DNA of 64,000 nucleotides from positions 1,452,861 through 1,516,860 of the forward strand of contig JAUHXU010000001.1 in assembly GCA_030426805.1 (NCBI GenBank). Direction: 5' to 3'. Positions 25,438 through 33,719 of this stretch are shown in pieces. This DNA is from a bacterium. Lineage in GTDB: Bacteria > Planctomycetota > JAFGQW01. The notes beneath the pieces are model-generated. The model was not told the DNA's origin, did no database searches, and saw only the letters and a program-made list of their open reading frames with translations. Both the position numbers and the translations under genes were made by a program. Every line of letters begins with the position of its first letter. The first letter of the stretch is position 1.

Positions 25438-27050
25438 GCGTAGCCGGTCGCCCCGCCATCGCGCCGCGGATCGGCGGCGCCGATGAGCCGGTCGCGCTCC
25501 CGCACGACGAGCTGAACGCAACCGAGATAGAACGAATACGGATCGCGTGGGTCGAGCGTGTAGCCGTGCCGGTCGAGCGTGCGCGCGACGTCGTTTCGCA
25601 TGCGGGACGCCTCGAACGACACCTTGCCTTGAAGCGAGCAGTGCAACCGAGGCGCCTCGACCGCCGCGAGTGGCGACTCGCCACCGAGCAGCCGCAACAA
25701 TACCTGCATGATCGACGACGTGATTCGCTCGCTCCCGGGCGACCCGATCGCGAGCCACGGCTTGCGCCCCTTGAACGCGATCGTCGGCGCGACACTCGCC
25801 CACGGCACCGCATTCGGCCGGAGGAAGTACGGGTGCGAGATGTCCTCGTACTCGAACGCGCTCATGTAGTTGTTGTAGAGAAAGCCCAGCTCCGGGCTCA
25901 GCGCCATCGAGCCGTAGACGCGTTCGATCGACTGCGTCAGCGCCACCGCGTTGCCGGCGGCGTCCATCGTCGAAAGGTGCGTCGTCTCGCCGCGCGTCTT
26001 GATCCGCTTGCGGACCTGCTTCGCGACGAGTTGCGCGTACTCCTCGCTGAGCATCCGCCGGTCGTCCACCTGCGGGTAGAGGTTGGGATCGAACGGCCGA
26101 TCGCGTCGGTCGAGAAACGCGCGGCGAATCACCTCGGTGAGGAGCAACGACCCCCGCGGCGTGTCCGGATCTCGCTGGCGCTCGGGGAACTGCGCGAGGA
26201 TGTGCAGCATCTCGATCAGCGTTCGGCCCGCGCCCGGCTCCGGGAAGGTCAGCACGCGCGCACCCTCGAAGCGGCACGACACCGGCTTGCGCTCGATCGG
26301 CCACGGGACGCGGGCGAGATCGTCTCGATGCAGCAGACCACCGCTGCGCTGCATGTCCCGGTGGATCGTGCGCGCGATTTGGCCCGAGTAGAAGTCCTCG
26401 ACCCCGTGTCGCGCGAGCCGCCGGAACGTGCGGGCGAGCGCGGGCTGCACGAACGTCGCGCCGATCGCGTATGGCTTCGTCCCGTCACGGAGGAACACCT
26501 CGGCCGCGGCGTACTTCTTCAACTTGCGCAGCTCCCGGCGCGTGAGGAAGTGCTGCAACTCGCTCACCGGGTAGCCGTCCGCGGCGAGCGCGATCGACGG
26601 CTCGAGGGCTTGCGCGAGCGTCCTCGTGCCGTAGCGCTCGAGCACGTAGGCGAGCACCGCCGGCGTGCTCGGGACCGTCGTCGCCGAGTGGCCGCGCAGG
26701 CGCTGCGGACCGTCGAGCGAGTCGGGCGTCGCCCGGTTCGGTGCGCGCGAGGACCCGTCGATCGCGAACGTGCGGTTCTCCCTCGCGTCGTAGATCAGCA
26801 TCATCGTCTGGCCGCCGAGGCCCGACGCGGCGGGCTCGCACACACCGAGCGCGAACGCGGCCGCCACGGCCGCGTCGATCGCATTGCCACCGTCCGCGAA
26901 CATCGTCGCTGCCGCGTCGGAGGCGAGGTGGTGCTGCGTCACGACCATGCCGCCGCCGGCCTCGGCCAAGCGCTGCGGCCACACCCGGTTCTTGCCCGGA
27001 TCGACCTCGTCGTTCATCGCGTAGAGCTTGGTCCGATCCATACGAGGCAT
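25434..27050 (-). CDS. Gamma-glutamyltransferase-family Ntn hydrolase
   Basis: A 538-aa member of the gamma-glutamyltranspeptidase family. The self-processing nucleophile is visible in GETTHLSTMD (Thr about residue 354), which would cut the chain into large and small subunits. Other marks are MVVTQHHLASDAAATMFADGGNAIDAAVA (reported in part) near the start, GLGGQTMMLIYD, and the small-subunit Gly-rich loop AIGSPGSERITSSI. No signal peptide is evident, unlike many periplasmic GGTs, so a cytoplasmic peptidase or acylase role is possible. The ATG at 27050 lies 4 bp past the preceding stop; M4 or M12 are alternative starts. It is coupled to the amidohydrolase downstream and the ligase/peptidase fusion upstream. 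The family is certain; the substrate is not. Confidence 0.88.
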   Translation of the reverse strand: MPRMDRTKLYAMNDEVDPGKNRVWPQRLAEAGGGMVVTQHHLASDAAATMFADGGNAIDAAVAAAFALGVCEPAASGLGGQTMMLIYDARENRTFAIDGSSRAPNRATPDSLDGPQRLRGHSATTVPSTPAVLAYVLERYGTRTLAQALEPSIALAADGYPVSELQHFLTRRELRKLKKYAAAEVFLRDGTKPYAIGATFVQPALARTFRRLARHGVEDFYSGQIARTIHRDMQRSGGLLHRDDLARVPWPIERKPVSCRFEGARVLTFPEPGAGRTLIEMLHILAQFPERQRDPDTPRGSLLLTEVIRRAFLDRRDRPFDPNLYPQVDDRRMLSEEYAQLVAKQVRKRIKTRGETTHLSTMDAAGNAVALTQSIERVYGSMALSPELGFLYNNYMSAFEYEDISHPYFLRPNAVPWASVAPTIAFKGRKPWLAIGSPGSERITSSIMQVLLRLLGGESPLAAVEAPRLHCSLQGKVSFEASRMRNDVARTLDRHGYTLDPRDPYSFYLGCVQLVVRERDRLIGAADPRRDGGATGYA

Positions 27051-27054
27051 CGGG

Positions 27055-29199
27055 TCACGCCTCCCGCAGGAACTGCGCGAGGAACATCGTCCGACGCATC
27101 AGGCTGATGCGCGGCGTCGCTTCCTGCGGCGTATGCAGGTCGCGCCCGACCGGTCCGATACCGCACACGACGGGCGTCTCCTCCGGCACGAGCCCGGCCG
27201 ACGACGGCCACAGCGAGGACTCCGTCTCGAGCGGGATCTCGAGCGACTCGGCGACGTCGCGCACGCGCTTGACGAGCGCCGCGTTCGCACGTCGATCCGC
27301 CATCGGCGGTCGATCCGACTCGGCCTCCAGGCTCCACGTGAGCCCGGCGGTCTTGCCGAGGAGTTCGCGCAACCGGGACTCGACCGCGTCGGCGACGTCT
27401 CGCTTGGGATAGGTCAACAACAGCGTCACGGTCGCGGCGTGCGGCAGGAGCATCGGGAACGCACGGGGCTTCACGTCGATCGCGGAGACCGCGACGCGAT
27501 CCTTGCGGGAGTTCAGCTCCGAGAACGCGAGCAGCTTCTCGCTGAGCCACAGCATCACCTCGGGGCGCTTGCTCACCTGCCCCTGGCGCCGGGGCTTGCT
27601 CTCGATCGTCAGGCGGAACTTCCGCTGCCCGCGTCGTGCGATGACGACCTTGTCACCGCTCGAACCGGGTCGGAGGACGAGGACTTGGTCGGCGCGGGCC
27701 GCCGCGCGCCGGATCACGTCGGCGCTGAACCGGCAATCGCGCCCTTCGTCGGAGTAGAACAGCACCGAGATCTTGCGGCGGCGCAGCAAGCGCGCGTGCT
27801 TGAGTGCGCGCAGCGCGTACTCGAGCATCACCAGCGGGGCACGCGACGATGCGACACCTTCGCCGAACAGCAACTCCGGGTCGCGGCGGAATGCCTGCAC
27901 CGCGACGTCGGGCTGCAGCGGCACGTCGACGTGACAGATCAGCAGCGTCCCGCCGTCCCCGCCGGCGGCCGTGTGCCACGTCTGCACCGTGCGCCCGTCG
28001 GAGTCGTTCACCTCGCGCACGAGACCGAGTTCGGTGAGGACCGACTCCATCTCCGCGGTCGCCCCGCCGACGCCGACGGGGTCGCCGGTCCGGCTCGACC
28101 GGTTCGTCCACTCCTTGACGCGCCGCTCGATCCGGTCCCGCCGTTGCGTGAGGTAGCCGAAGATCAACGCCTTCGGGTCACGCGCTTTCGCATCGACCGG
28201 CGCCGGCTCGGGCGTGCCGAAGTAGCGCGCCGCCGCGACCTCCACGAGCCGATTGACCAGCTTGTCGAAATCGAGGCCGACCGCGTTGGCCGCGTTCGGG
28301 AACGAGCCGTGCTGGCCGAGGCTCGGCAGGCTGTTGATCTCGAGGATGTAGAGGTTGTTGTCGGCGTCCATGCGCATGTCGACGCGCGCGCAGTCGTAGC
28401 AACCGAGTGCGCGGAACGCGCCGACGGCGACCTTGCCGGCCCGTTCGGTCGTCTCCGGGTCGAGCGGCGCCGGGCAGACGATGCCGACCTCGCGCCCCGA
28501 CTTCTTCATCTTGTCCTCGTAGGTGTAGATCGCCGGGCCGTCGCCGCCGAACGTCAGCTCCGCGGGCGGCAACGCCTCGGGCGGCGAGTTGCCGAGGATG
28601 CCGACGTTGATCTCGCGACCGGCGATGTACTGCTCGGCGAGGACCGGCTGATCGAACTTGTCGAAGATCACCTGCGACGCCTCGCGCAACTCGTCGATGT
28701 CGTTGACGATCTTGATGCCGAACGATACCGCTTCGTTCTTCGGCTTGACGATCAGCGGATACGCCATGTCCGGCGGGTCGAAGCCCGGCTCTTCCAGCAC
28801 GACGAAGTCCGGCGTCGGCAGCCCCCGCTGCCGGAAGATCATCTTCGCGACGACCTTGTCGAGCGCGAGCGAGTGCGCGAGCGGACCCGAGCCGACGTAC
28901 GGGATGCCGACCATCTCGAGCATGCCGGGCACGTGCGTGTAGCGCGCCTGCCCCTGGATCCCGTACGACAGGTTGAACACCATGCCCGGCCGCTCCCCTT
29001 GGAGCACGCGGGGCATGAACTCTTCGAGCCGGTCGATCAGGTCCTTGTCGCCCTCGAGCGCGATGACCTGGTGCCCGCCCTTCTTCAGCGCATCGGTGAT
29101 GCGCTTGATGTTGCGCTTGCCGTATTTCTCACGATTCGGGACGCCGAACAGGTTGATGACGTTCTGGCTCTCCCGGTTGTAGACGACCGCGATCTTCAT
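27055..29199 (-). CDS. Fusion of D-Ala-D-Ala-ligase-type ATP-grasp enzyme with an M20-type metallopeptidase
   Basis: A 714-aa two-part protein. Residues ~1-330 are an ATP-grasp ligase of the D-alanine-D-alanine ligase type: MKIAVVYNRES, YVGSGPLAHSLALDK, YPLIVKPKNEAVSFGI, VLAEQYIAGREINVGIL, and the Mg-binding end LYILEINSLPSLGQ. Residues ~370-714 resemble an M20 peptidase: the HxD metal motif in LLICHVDVP, SDEG in place of the usual catalytic Glu segment, and the late histidine in GRDLHTPQEATPR. The histidine normally in the dimer domain is replaced (SKPRRQG). One chain that makes and hydrolyses a peptide-type bond is striking. The start at 29199 follows a weak Shine-Dalgarno sequence. It is first in an operon with the GGT and amidohydrolase genes. 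The linked substrate is unknown. Confidence 0.82.
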   Translation of the reverse strand: MKIAVVYNRESQNVINLFGVPNREKYGKRNIKRITDALKKGGHQVIALEGDKDLIDRLEEFMPRVLQGERPGMVFNLSYGIQGQARYTHVPGMLEMVGIPYVGSGPLAHSLALDKVVAKMIFRQRGLPTPDFVVLEEPGFDPPDMAYPLIVKPKNEAVSFGIKIVNDIDELREASQVIFDKFDQPVLAEQYIAGREINVGILGNSPPEALPPAELTFGGDGPAIYTYEDKMKKSGREVGIVCPAPLDPETTERAGKVAVGAFRALGCYDCARVDMRMDADNNLYILEINSLPSLGQHGSFPNAANAVGLDFDKLVNRLVEVAAARYFGTPEPAPVDAKARDPKALIFGYLTQRRDRIERRVKEWTNRSSRTGDPVGVGGATAEMESVLTELGLVREVNDSDGRTVQTWHTAAGGDGGTLLICHVDVPLQPDVAVQAFRRDPELLFGEGVASSRAPLVMLEYALRALKHARLLRRRKISVLFYSDEGRDCRFSADVIRRAAARADQVLVLRPGSSGDKVVIARRGQRKFRLTIESKPRRQGQVSKRPEVMLWLSEKLLAFSELNSRKDRVAVSAIDVKPRAFPMLLPHAATVTLLLTYPKRDVADAVESRLRELLGKTAGLTWSLEAESDRPPMADRRANAALVKRVRDVAESLEIPLETESSLWPSSAGLVPEETPVVCGIGPVGRDLHTPQEATPRISLMRRTMFLAQFLREA

Positions 29200-29255
29200 C
29201 GGGGGGGTCCCTTTGCTGTCCCGGGCACGACGAAAGCGCGTGCCGTCCCGAAAGC

Positions 29256-30482
29256 CTACCGAGGGCGGGGTTCCGCGTCGAGCACCTCCGTGTAGATCGC
29301 TTCGAGGGCACGGACGTGCTCGGCGACCGTCGGCGACGGCGCGGGATCGGCGCGGCGCCGAGCGCGAAGATGCGCCGGATCGTCGAGGCACCGCTGCAGC
29401 ACGGCGCAGAGCGCGGGAGGGTCGGCCGCCGGCACGACGAGACCACGGTCGCCCACCCGACTCGGCGGCGCGCCGCGATCGGAGACGATCACCGGCAGGC
29501 CGAGGGCGAGCGCCTCGTCGACGACGAACCCGTGCGTCTCCTCGTAGTTCGACACGAACACCGCGACGTCGGCCCCGGCGAACCGGGCGTGTGCCTCGGC
29601 CGTGTATGGACCGCGAAACTCGAGTCGCGCGCGCCGCGCGGCCGCGGAGAGTTCCGCGCGGAGCGCCTCGTCGAGCACCCGACCGTAGTGCTCGACCACG
29701 ACGCGTTCCGGCGTGCGGAGCCCCTCACACGCCGCGACGACGGTCGCGAGCCCCTTTCCGCGGTCGAGCCCCCCCCACGTGACGATCCGGATCGGTCCGC
29801 CGGCGTCCGAATCCGGAGGGGCGGGCCTCGCGTGCACCGCCGGCCGCGGCAGCGGGAGCACGTCGCACGCGACGCCGCCGAACCCCGCGATCGCGCCGAG
29901 GTGGTCGCGTTGCGCATCGGAGAGCACGAGCACGCGACCGGCGCGCCGGCACTCGCCGCGCAGCATCGCCCCGCGCACGTGCAACGCGTGGCGCGCGAAT
30001 GCGGCGGATACCGCGTAGCGCTCGGCGACGCACTCCGAGCACGTGTGCATCGGCGTGTCCGGCGCACACACCGTCTGTCCGTCCCGAACGCGGAAGAACA
30101 TCGGGCAGGTGATGTAGTAGTCGTGAAGCGTCACGACGGTTTCGACACCCGCCTCGGTGAGCACCGCGACGAGGTCGCTGGTCAGCCCGTGCCAGTGGTG
30201 CACGTGTGCGACGTCGGGTCGGTCCGTCGCGATTGCGTGGCGCATCCACGTGCGGCACCCGACCGACTCGCCGGCCGGGCTCCGCTCGCCCCGGTCGGGC
30301 CACCAGGAGATCCCGACGCCGTCGATCTCGCCGGGGCGCTCCGCGGCCTCGGGCGCACAGGAACTGACGACCCGCACCCGGTGCCCGGCTTCGCGTTGCG
30401 CCTGAGCGAGGGTCGCCACGTAGGTCTCGGTCCCGCCGAAGGAGTTCGGTGGGAACGAGTGCAGCAGGTGCCAGATCCGCAT
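29256..30482 (-). CDS. Glycosyltransferase family 4
   Basis: A 408-aa GT-B glycosyltransferase. The N-terminal Rossmann domain starts with MRIWHLLHSFPPNSFGGTETYVATL, the standard GT4 acceptor-side opening (reported in part for the longer conserved stretch), and contains VAHVHHWHGL and TLHDYYITCP. The C-terminal domain has IRIVTWGGLDRGKGL and the nucleotide-sugar EX7E region in SNYEETHGFVVDEALALG (about 325-342). A cysteine-rich insert (CPMFFRVRDGQTVC and TCSECVAERY, about 125-155) is seen in a subset of GT4 enzymes. No membrane helix is seen, so it should act at the cytoplasmic membrane face. It is divergent from the cyclase-led operon across 136 bp and is the natural candidate to transfer that operon's activated product. 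Confidence 0.88.
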   Translation of the reverse strand: MRIWHLLHSFPPNSFGGTETYVATLAQAQREAGHRVRVVSSCAPEAAERPGEIDGVGISWWPDRGERSPAGESVGCRTWMRHAIATDRPDVAHVHHWHGLTSDLVAVLTEAGVETVVTLHDYYITCPMFFRVRDGQTVCAPDTPMHTCSECVAERYAVSAAFARHALHVRGAMLRGECRRAGRVLVLSDAQRDHLGAIAGFGGVACDVLPLPRPAVHARPAPPDSDAGGPIRIVTWGGLDRGKGLATVVAACEGLRTPERVVVEHYGRVLDEALRAELSAAARRARLEFRGPYTAEAHARFAGADVAVFVSNYEETHGFVVDEALALGLPVIVSDRGAPPSRVGDRGLVVPAADPPALCAVLQRCLDDPAHLRARRRADPAPSPTVAEHVRALEAIYTEVLDAEPRPR

Positions 30483-30618
30483 CCGTCGTCCCGTCTCGCT
30501 CGTATGCCCGCCGCGTGCAACGCCGGGATCCCTCGGTTCGTTGCACGGCGCGGGCCCCGGTACGGCGTGCCGCGACTCGGATCGTGTTAGAATGCGCGCC
30601 GCAATGCAAGGGACGCGG

Positions 30619-31755
30619 ATGTCAGTGAACGAAAACGGGCGACGGAGCCGGGCGTTCGACGTTCGGGTCGAGTCGACGCATCGCTACGCGGTCGAGTTCG
30701 AGCCCGGGTCGCTCGACGCCTACGGGACCCGCTTCGCCGCACGCTTCCCCGGGCGACAGCCGGTCGTGATCACGGACCGCCGAGTCGATCGGCTCTACGG
30801 CGAACGGCTCCGCGCGTCGTTCGCCGCCGCCGACATCGAACCGTCCGTCTTCGCCGTCGACGAAGGCGAGGGCTCCAAGAGCCTCGCGACCTTCGAGTAT
30901 CTGCTCGGCGCATTCGCCGATGCCGGTGTCGCGCGGCGGACGATCGTCGTCAACTTCGGCGGCGGCGTGATCTGCGATCTCGGCGGGTTCGTCGCATCCG
31001 CGTACTTGCGCGGCATCGATTACGCGAACTTCTCGACGTCGCTGATCGGACAGCTCGATGCGAGCGTCGGCGGCAAGGTCGCGGTCAACGCGCCATTCGC
31101 GAAGAACTTCATCGGCGCGTTCCATCACCCGGTGCACGTCGGCGGCGATCCGACGTTGCTCGCGACGCTGTCCGACCGCGATTTCCGTAGCGGAATCGCC
31201 GAGGCGATCAAGGTCGCGATCATCGCGTGCCCGGCGTTGTTCGCGTTCCTCGAGACCGAGCGCGACCGCCTGCGTGCGCGCGACCCGGGCGCGCTCGTCC
31301 ACCTGGTCGGCGAGTCGGCGCGGCTCAAGATGGCGATGATCGACCAGGACCCGTACGAGCGCGACCTGCGACGGCCGCTGAACCTCGGGCACACGATCGG
31401 CCACCCCGTCGAGACGACGTTCGAGTACGAGGGGATCCGGCACGGCGAGGCCGTCGCGGTCGGCATGGGTGTCGCGACCTGCATCGCGCGGCGGCAGCGT
31501 GTCATCGACGAGCCCGCCGCCGAGCGGGTGCTCGGCCTGCTCGCCGCGTACGACCTGCTCGGCTTCCACGAAACGCTCGACCCGACGACGATCGTCGAGC
31601 GGATGCGCTACGTGCGACTCGTCCGCGCCAATGCGCTCCACTTCGTCTTGCCCGCCGCGATCGGCGAGGTCGTGATCACCGACGCGCTCAGCGACGCGGA
31701 CATCGTCCGCGGCTTCGAGGACCTCGACGCGGAGGCGCGATGCGGGAGGGCGTGA
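30619..31755 (+). CDS. Sugar-phosphate cyclase of the dehydroquinate synthase superfamily
   Basis: A 378-aa NAD/metal-dependent cyclase, first gene of the operon. It contains NFGGGVICDLGGFVAS (nucleotide binding), LDASVGGKVAVN and AKNFIGAFHHP (substrate lysines and asparagine), GIAEAIKVAII (catalytic Glu and Lys), and RRPLNLGHTIGHPVE plus RHGEAVAVGM (three metal-binding histidines). The residues at family-deciding places (Asn before LGHT, second His in GHTIGH) agree with dehydroquinate-synthase-like members rather than 2-epi-5-epi-valiolone or deoxy-scyllo-inosose synthases. Its context (kinase, nucleotidylyltransferase, aminotransferase) is not that of shikimate genes, so a specialised cyclase is likely. 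ATG 30619 has AAGGGACG upstream; ATG 30604 is possible. The substrate is unknown. Confidence 0.82.
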   Translation: MSVNENGRRSRAFDVRVESTHRYAVEFEPGSLDAYGTRFAARFPGRQPVVITDRRVDRLYGERLRASFAAADIEPSVFAVDEGEGSKSLATFEYLLGAFADAGVARRTIVVNFGGGVICDLGGFVASAYLRGIDYANFSTSLIGQLDASVGGKVAVNAPFAKNFIGAFHHPVHVGGDPTLLATLSDRDFRSGIAEAIKVAIIACPALFAFLETERDRLRARDPGALVHLVGESARLKMAMIDQDPYERDLRRPLNLGHTIGHPVETTFEYEGIRHGEAVAVGMGVATCIARRQRVIDEPAAERVLGLLAAYDLLGFHETLDPTTIVERMRYVRLVRANALHFVLPAAIGEVVITDALSDADIVRGFEDLDAEARCGRA

Positions 31756-32123
31756 GCGAACGGATCCCGAACCTCGACGCGCTTCCGCTCGAGCGCGTCT
31801 GCGCGCACGACGGCGTCGGCCAGATCGACTTCGTCCGCGTGTTCGACAGCGACGCGTTTCGCGGTCCCTGGAACTTCGTCGACTACGCCGTCATTCCGCC
31901 GGGTGCGTCGATCGGCCGCCACACCCACGGCGACGACGAGGAGATCTACCTCGTGCTCGAAGGGTCGGGCGAGATGTTCGTCGACGGCAAGACGTTTCGC
32001 GTCGGGGCGGGTGACGTCATCCGCAACCGGCCCGGCGGGACCCACGGGCTGCGCAACGACACCGATCGCCCGCTGCGGATCTTCGTCGTCGAGGTCGCGC
32101 TCGGGACACGCTCGGATGAATGA
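31740..32123 (+). CDS. Single-domain cupin
   Basis: A 127-aa beta-barrel protein with both cupin motifs intact. Motif 1, GASIGRHTHGDDEEIYLVLEG, supplies the His, His and Glu metal ligands (reported in part), and motif 2, GAGDVIRNRPGGTHGLRN, the third His. Small cupins of this type act as sugar or cyclitol isomerases, epimerases, dioxygenases or sensors. In this position, between a sugar-phosphate cyclase and a nucleotidylyltransferase, an epimerase or isomerase step is plausible but unproven. The start ATG at 31740 lies within the cyclase gene (16-bp overlap) with GGAGG at correct spacing; a GTG at 31752 overlapping the stop is less well supported. Its end overlaps the next gene by 8 bp. Confidence 0.85.
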   Translation: MREGVSERIPNLDALPLERVCAHDGVGQIDFVRVFDSDAFRGPWNFVDYAVIPPGASIGRHTHGDDEEIYLVLEGSGEMFVDGKTFRVGAGDVIRNRPGGTHGLRNDTDRPLRIFVVEVALGTRSDE

Positions 32124-32862
32124 TCCGCCGATCGCACTCGTGATGGCCGGAGGCGACGGGACCCGGATGCGCGACACGCACCCGGATCTGCCGAAACCGC
32201 TCGTGCCGGTGCTCGGCATCCCGCTGCTCGACCTCGTCGTACGCCGGCTCGTCGCGGCGGGAATCCGCGACGTGCGCTTCGCGTTGCGGCACGGCGCGAC
32301 GACGATCATCGAACACGTGCGCACGCGACCCGCATTCGCCGACATCGCCGTCGACTTCGTCGTCGAGCACGAACCGCGGGGCACGATCGGCTCGCTCGCC
32401 GCACTCGCGCGCGAGCGCCGCACCGCCGTCGTCGCCAACGGCGACTTGCTGTCCGCGATCGACGTCGCGGCACTCGTCGCACGCCATCGCGCGGCCGCCG
32501 CCGAACTGACGATCGCGACCCACGACGAACACCATCGCCTTCGCCTCGGCGAGGTGATCAGCGACAACAACGGCGTCGTGCACGCCTACCATGAGAAGCC
32601 GACGAAGACGTTCCGGATCTCGTCGGGCACCTACGTGTTCGAGCCGTCGGTGATCGACCTCGTTCCCGACGGGGAGTGGACGTCGATGCCGGCGCTCGTG
32701 CAGCGCGCGATCGGCGAAGGCCGGCGAGTCGTCGAGTTTCACCACCATTCGCCGTGGCACGACGTCAACGACGGCGCCGATCTCGCCCACGCGACCGCGA
32801 TGCTCCGCGACGACCCGACCGCGTTCGGCGTGTCCGCCGACGAGTTGAGCGCGACCCCGTGA
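32116..32862 (+). CDS. Sugar-1-phosphate nucleotidylyltransferase (RmlA/NTP_transferase type)
   Basis: A 248-aa nucleotidyltransferase. The N-terminal activation loop reads IALVMAGGDGTRMRDTHPDLPKP (reported in part), the GG-x-GTR-..-PKP signature of enzymes that join a sugar phosphate to NTP. TIGSLAAL and VVANGDLLSAID give the metal-binding aspartate, and YHEKPTKTFRISSGTYVF is the sugar-binding segment. It ends after the core fold, with no left-handed beta-helix, as in heptose or cyclitol nucleotidylyltransferases. It would form the NDP-activated intermediate of this pathway from a phosphate supplied by the ROK kinase encoded directly after it. Start and stop overlap both neighbours (8 and 4 bp). 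Neither the nucleotide nor the sugar can be read from sequence. Confidence 0.87.
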   Translation: MNDPPIALVMAGGDGTRMRDTHPDLPKPLVPVLGIPLLDLVVRRLVAAGIRDVRFALRHGATTIIEHVRTRPAFADIAVDFVVEHEPRGTIGSLAALARERRTAVVANGDLLSAIDVAALVARHRAAAAELTIATHDEHHRLRLGEVISDNNGVVHAYHEKPTKTFRISSGTYVFEPSVIDLVPDGEWTSMPALVQRAIGEGRRVVEFHHHSPWHDVNDGADLAHATAMLRDDPTAFGVSADELSATP

Positions 32863-33719
32863 GCGATCCACGCTGGGTCGGGCTCGACGTCGGCGCGACG
32901 AAGATCCTCGCGACCGTCGTCGGTGGCGACGGTCGTGCGATCGGCTCGTGCCGCATCGCGACGCACCGGGACGACGGCGTCGAGCGGGTGATCGATCGGT
33001 GCGTCGCCGGCGTCGCGACCCTCGCCGAACGATTCGGTCCGCCGTCCGCGGTCGGCGTCGGCTTCGCGGGACTCGTCGACGCGGCGTCGGGGCGCGTGTC
33101 GAGTTCGATCATGCTGCCGGGCTGGGACGGCGTACCGCTCGCCGAGACGCTCACGGGACGACTCGACGTACCGGTCGTCGTCGACAACGACGCGAACGTC
33201 GCCGCGTGGGGCGAATACGTCGCGCTCGGCCGACCGCGCGGCCTCAACCTCGCGCTGCTGACGGTCGGCACCGGGATCGGCGGCGCGTTGATCCTCGGCG
33301 GGCGGCCGTATCGAGGCGCGAGCGGCACCGCGGCCGAGTTCGGCAACACGTCGATCGACGCCGAAGGCGAGCGCTGCTGGTGTGGCAACCGCGGCTGCCT
33401 CAACACGGTCGCATCCGGTACCGCGATCGACCGTGCGCTGGCCGACGGTGTGCCGGATGCGGTCGAGCATGCGGCCCGCGCACTCGGCGTCGGCGTCGCG
33501 AACCTGCTCAACGCGCTCAACCCGGATCGGATCGTCTTGACCGGGGGCGTGATCGACGCGCACCCGACGTTCGTCGACACCGTGCGCGACGAAGCCGGCC
33601 GGCGCGCATTCGCCGAGCCGTTCGCGCACGCGACGATCGCGACGTCGACGCTCGGCTACTCGACCGGTGCGTTCGGCGCGGCGTGTGCAGCGCGCGATCG
33701 GGCGGAGGCGATTCGGTGA
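32859..33719 (+). CDS. ROK-family sugar or cyclitol kinase with altered metal motif
   Basis: A 286-aa kinase with the ROK ATP-binding start VGLDVGATKILATVV, catalytic aspartate in VVVDNDANVAAWGEY (about 107), the second ATP loop LLTVGTGIGGALILGG, and the cysteine cluster CWCGNRGCLN. Canonical ROK kinases have a His before the cysteines (GH) and Glu after them (GCxE); here these are EFGNTSID and GCLN. One zinc ligand and one substrate-contacting residue are therefore changed. The C7-cyclitol kinase of validamycin synthesis is a glucokinase-like protein, so a cyclitol substrate is conceivable. The start is GTG at 32859, overlapping the previous TGA, and the stop overlaps the next GTG. Confidence 0.85.
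   Translation: MSDPRWVGLDVGATKILATVVGGDGRAIGSCRIATHRDDGVERVIDRCVAGVATLAERFGPPSAVGVGFAGLVDAASGRVSSSIMLPGWDGVPLAETLTGRLDVPVVVDNDANVAAWGEYVALGRPRGLNLALLTVGTGIGGALILGGRPYRGASGTAAEFGNTSIDAEGERCWCGNRGCLNTVASGTAIDRALADGVPDAVEHAARALGVGVANLLNALNPDRIVLTGGVIDAHPTFVDTVRDEAGRRAFAEPFAHATIATSTLGYSTGAFGAACAARDRAEAIR

Noticed and set aside
30619..31755. Naming the cyclase aroB
   Set aside because: Active-site residues allow it, but the operon has no other shikimate gene and is full of sugar-activation enzymes, so a housekeeping name would be misleading.
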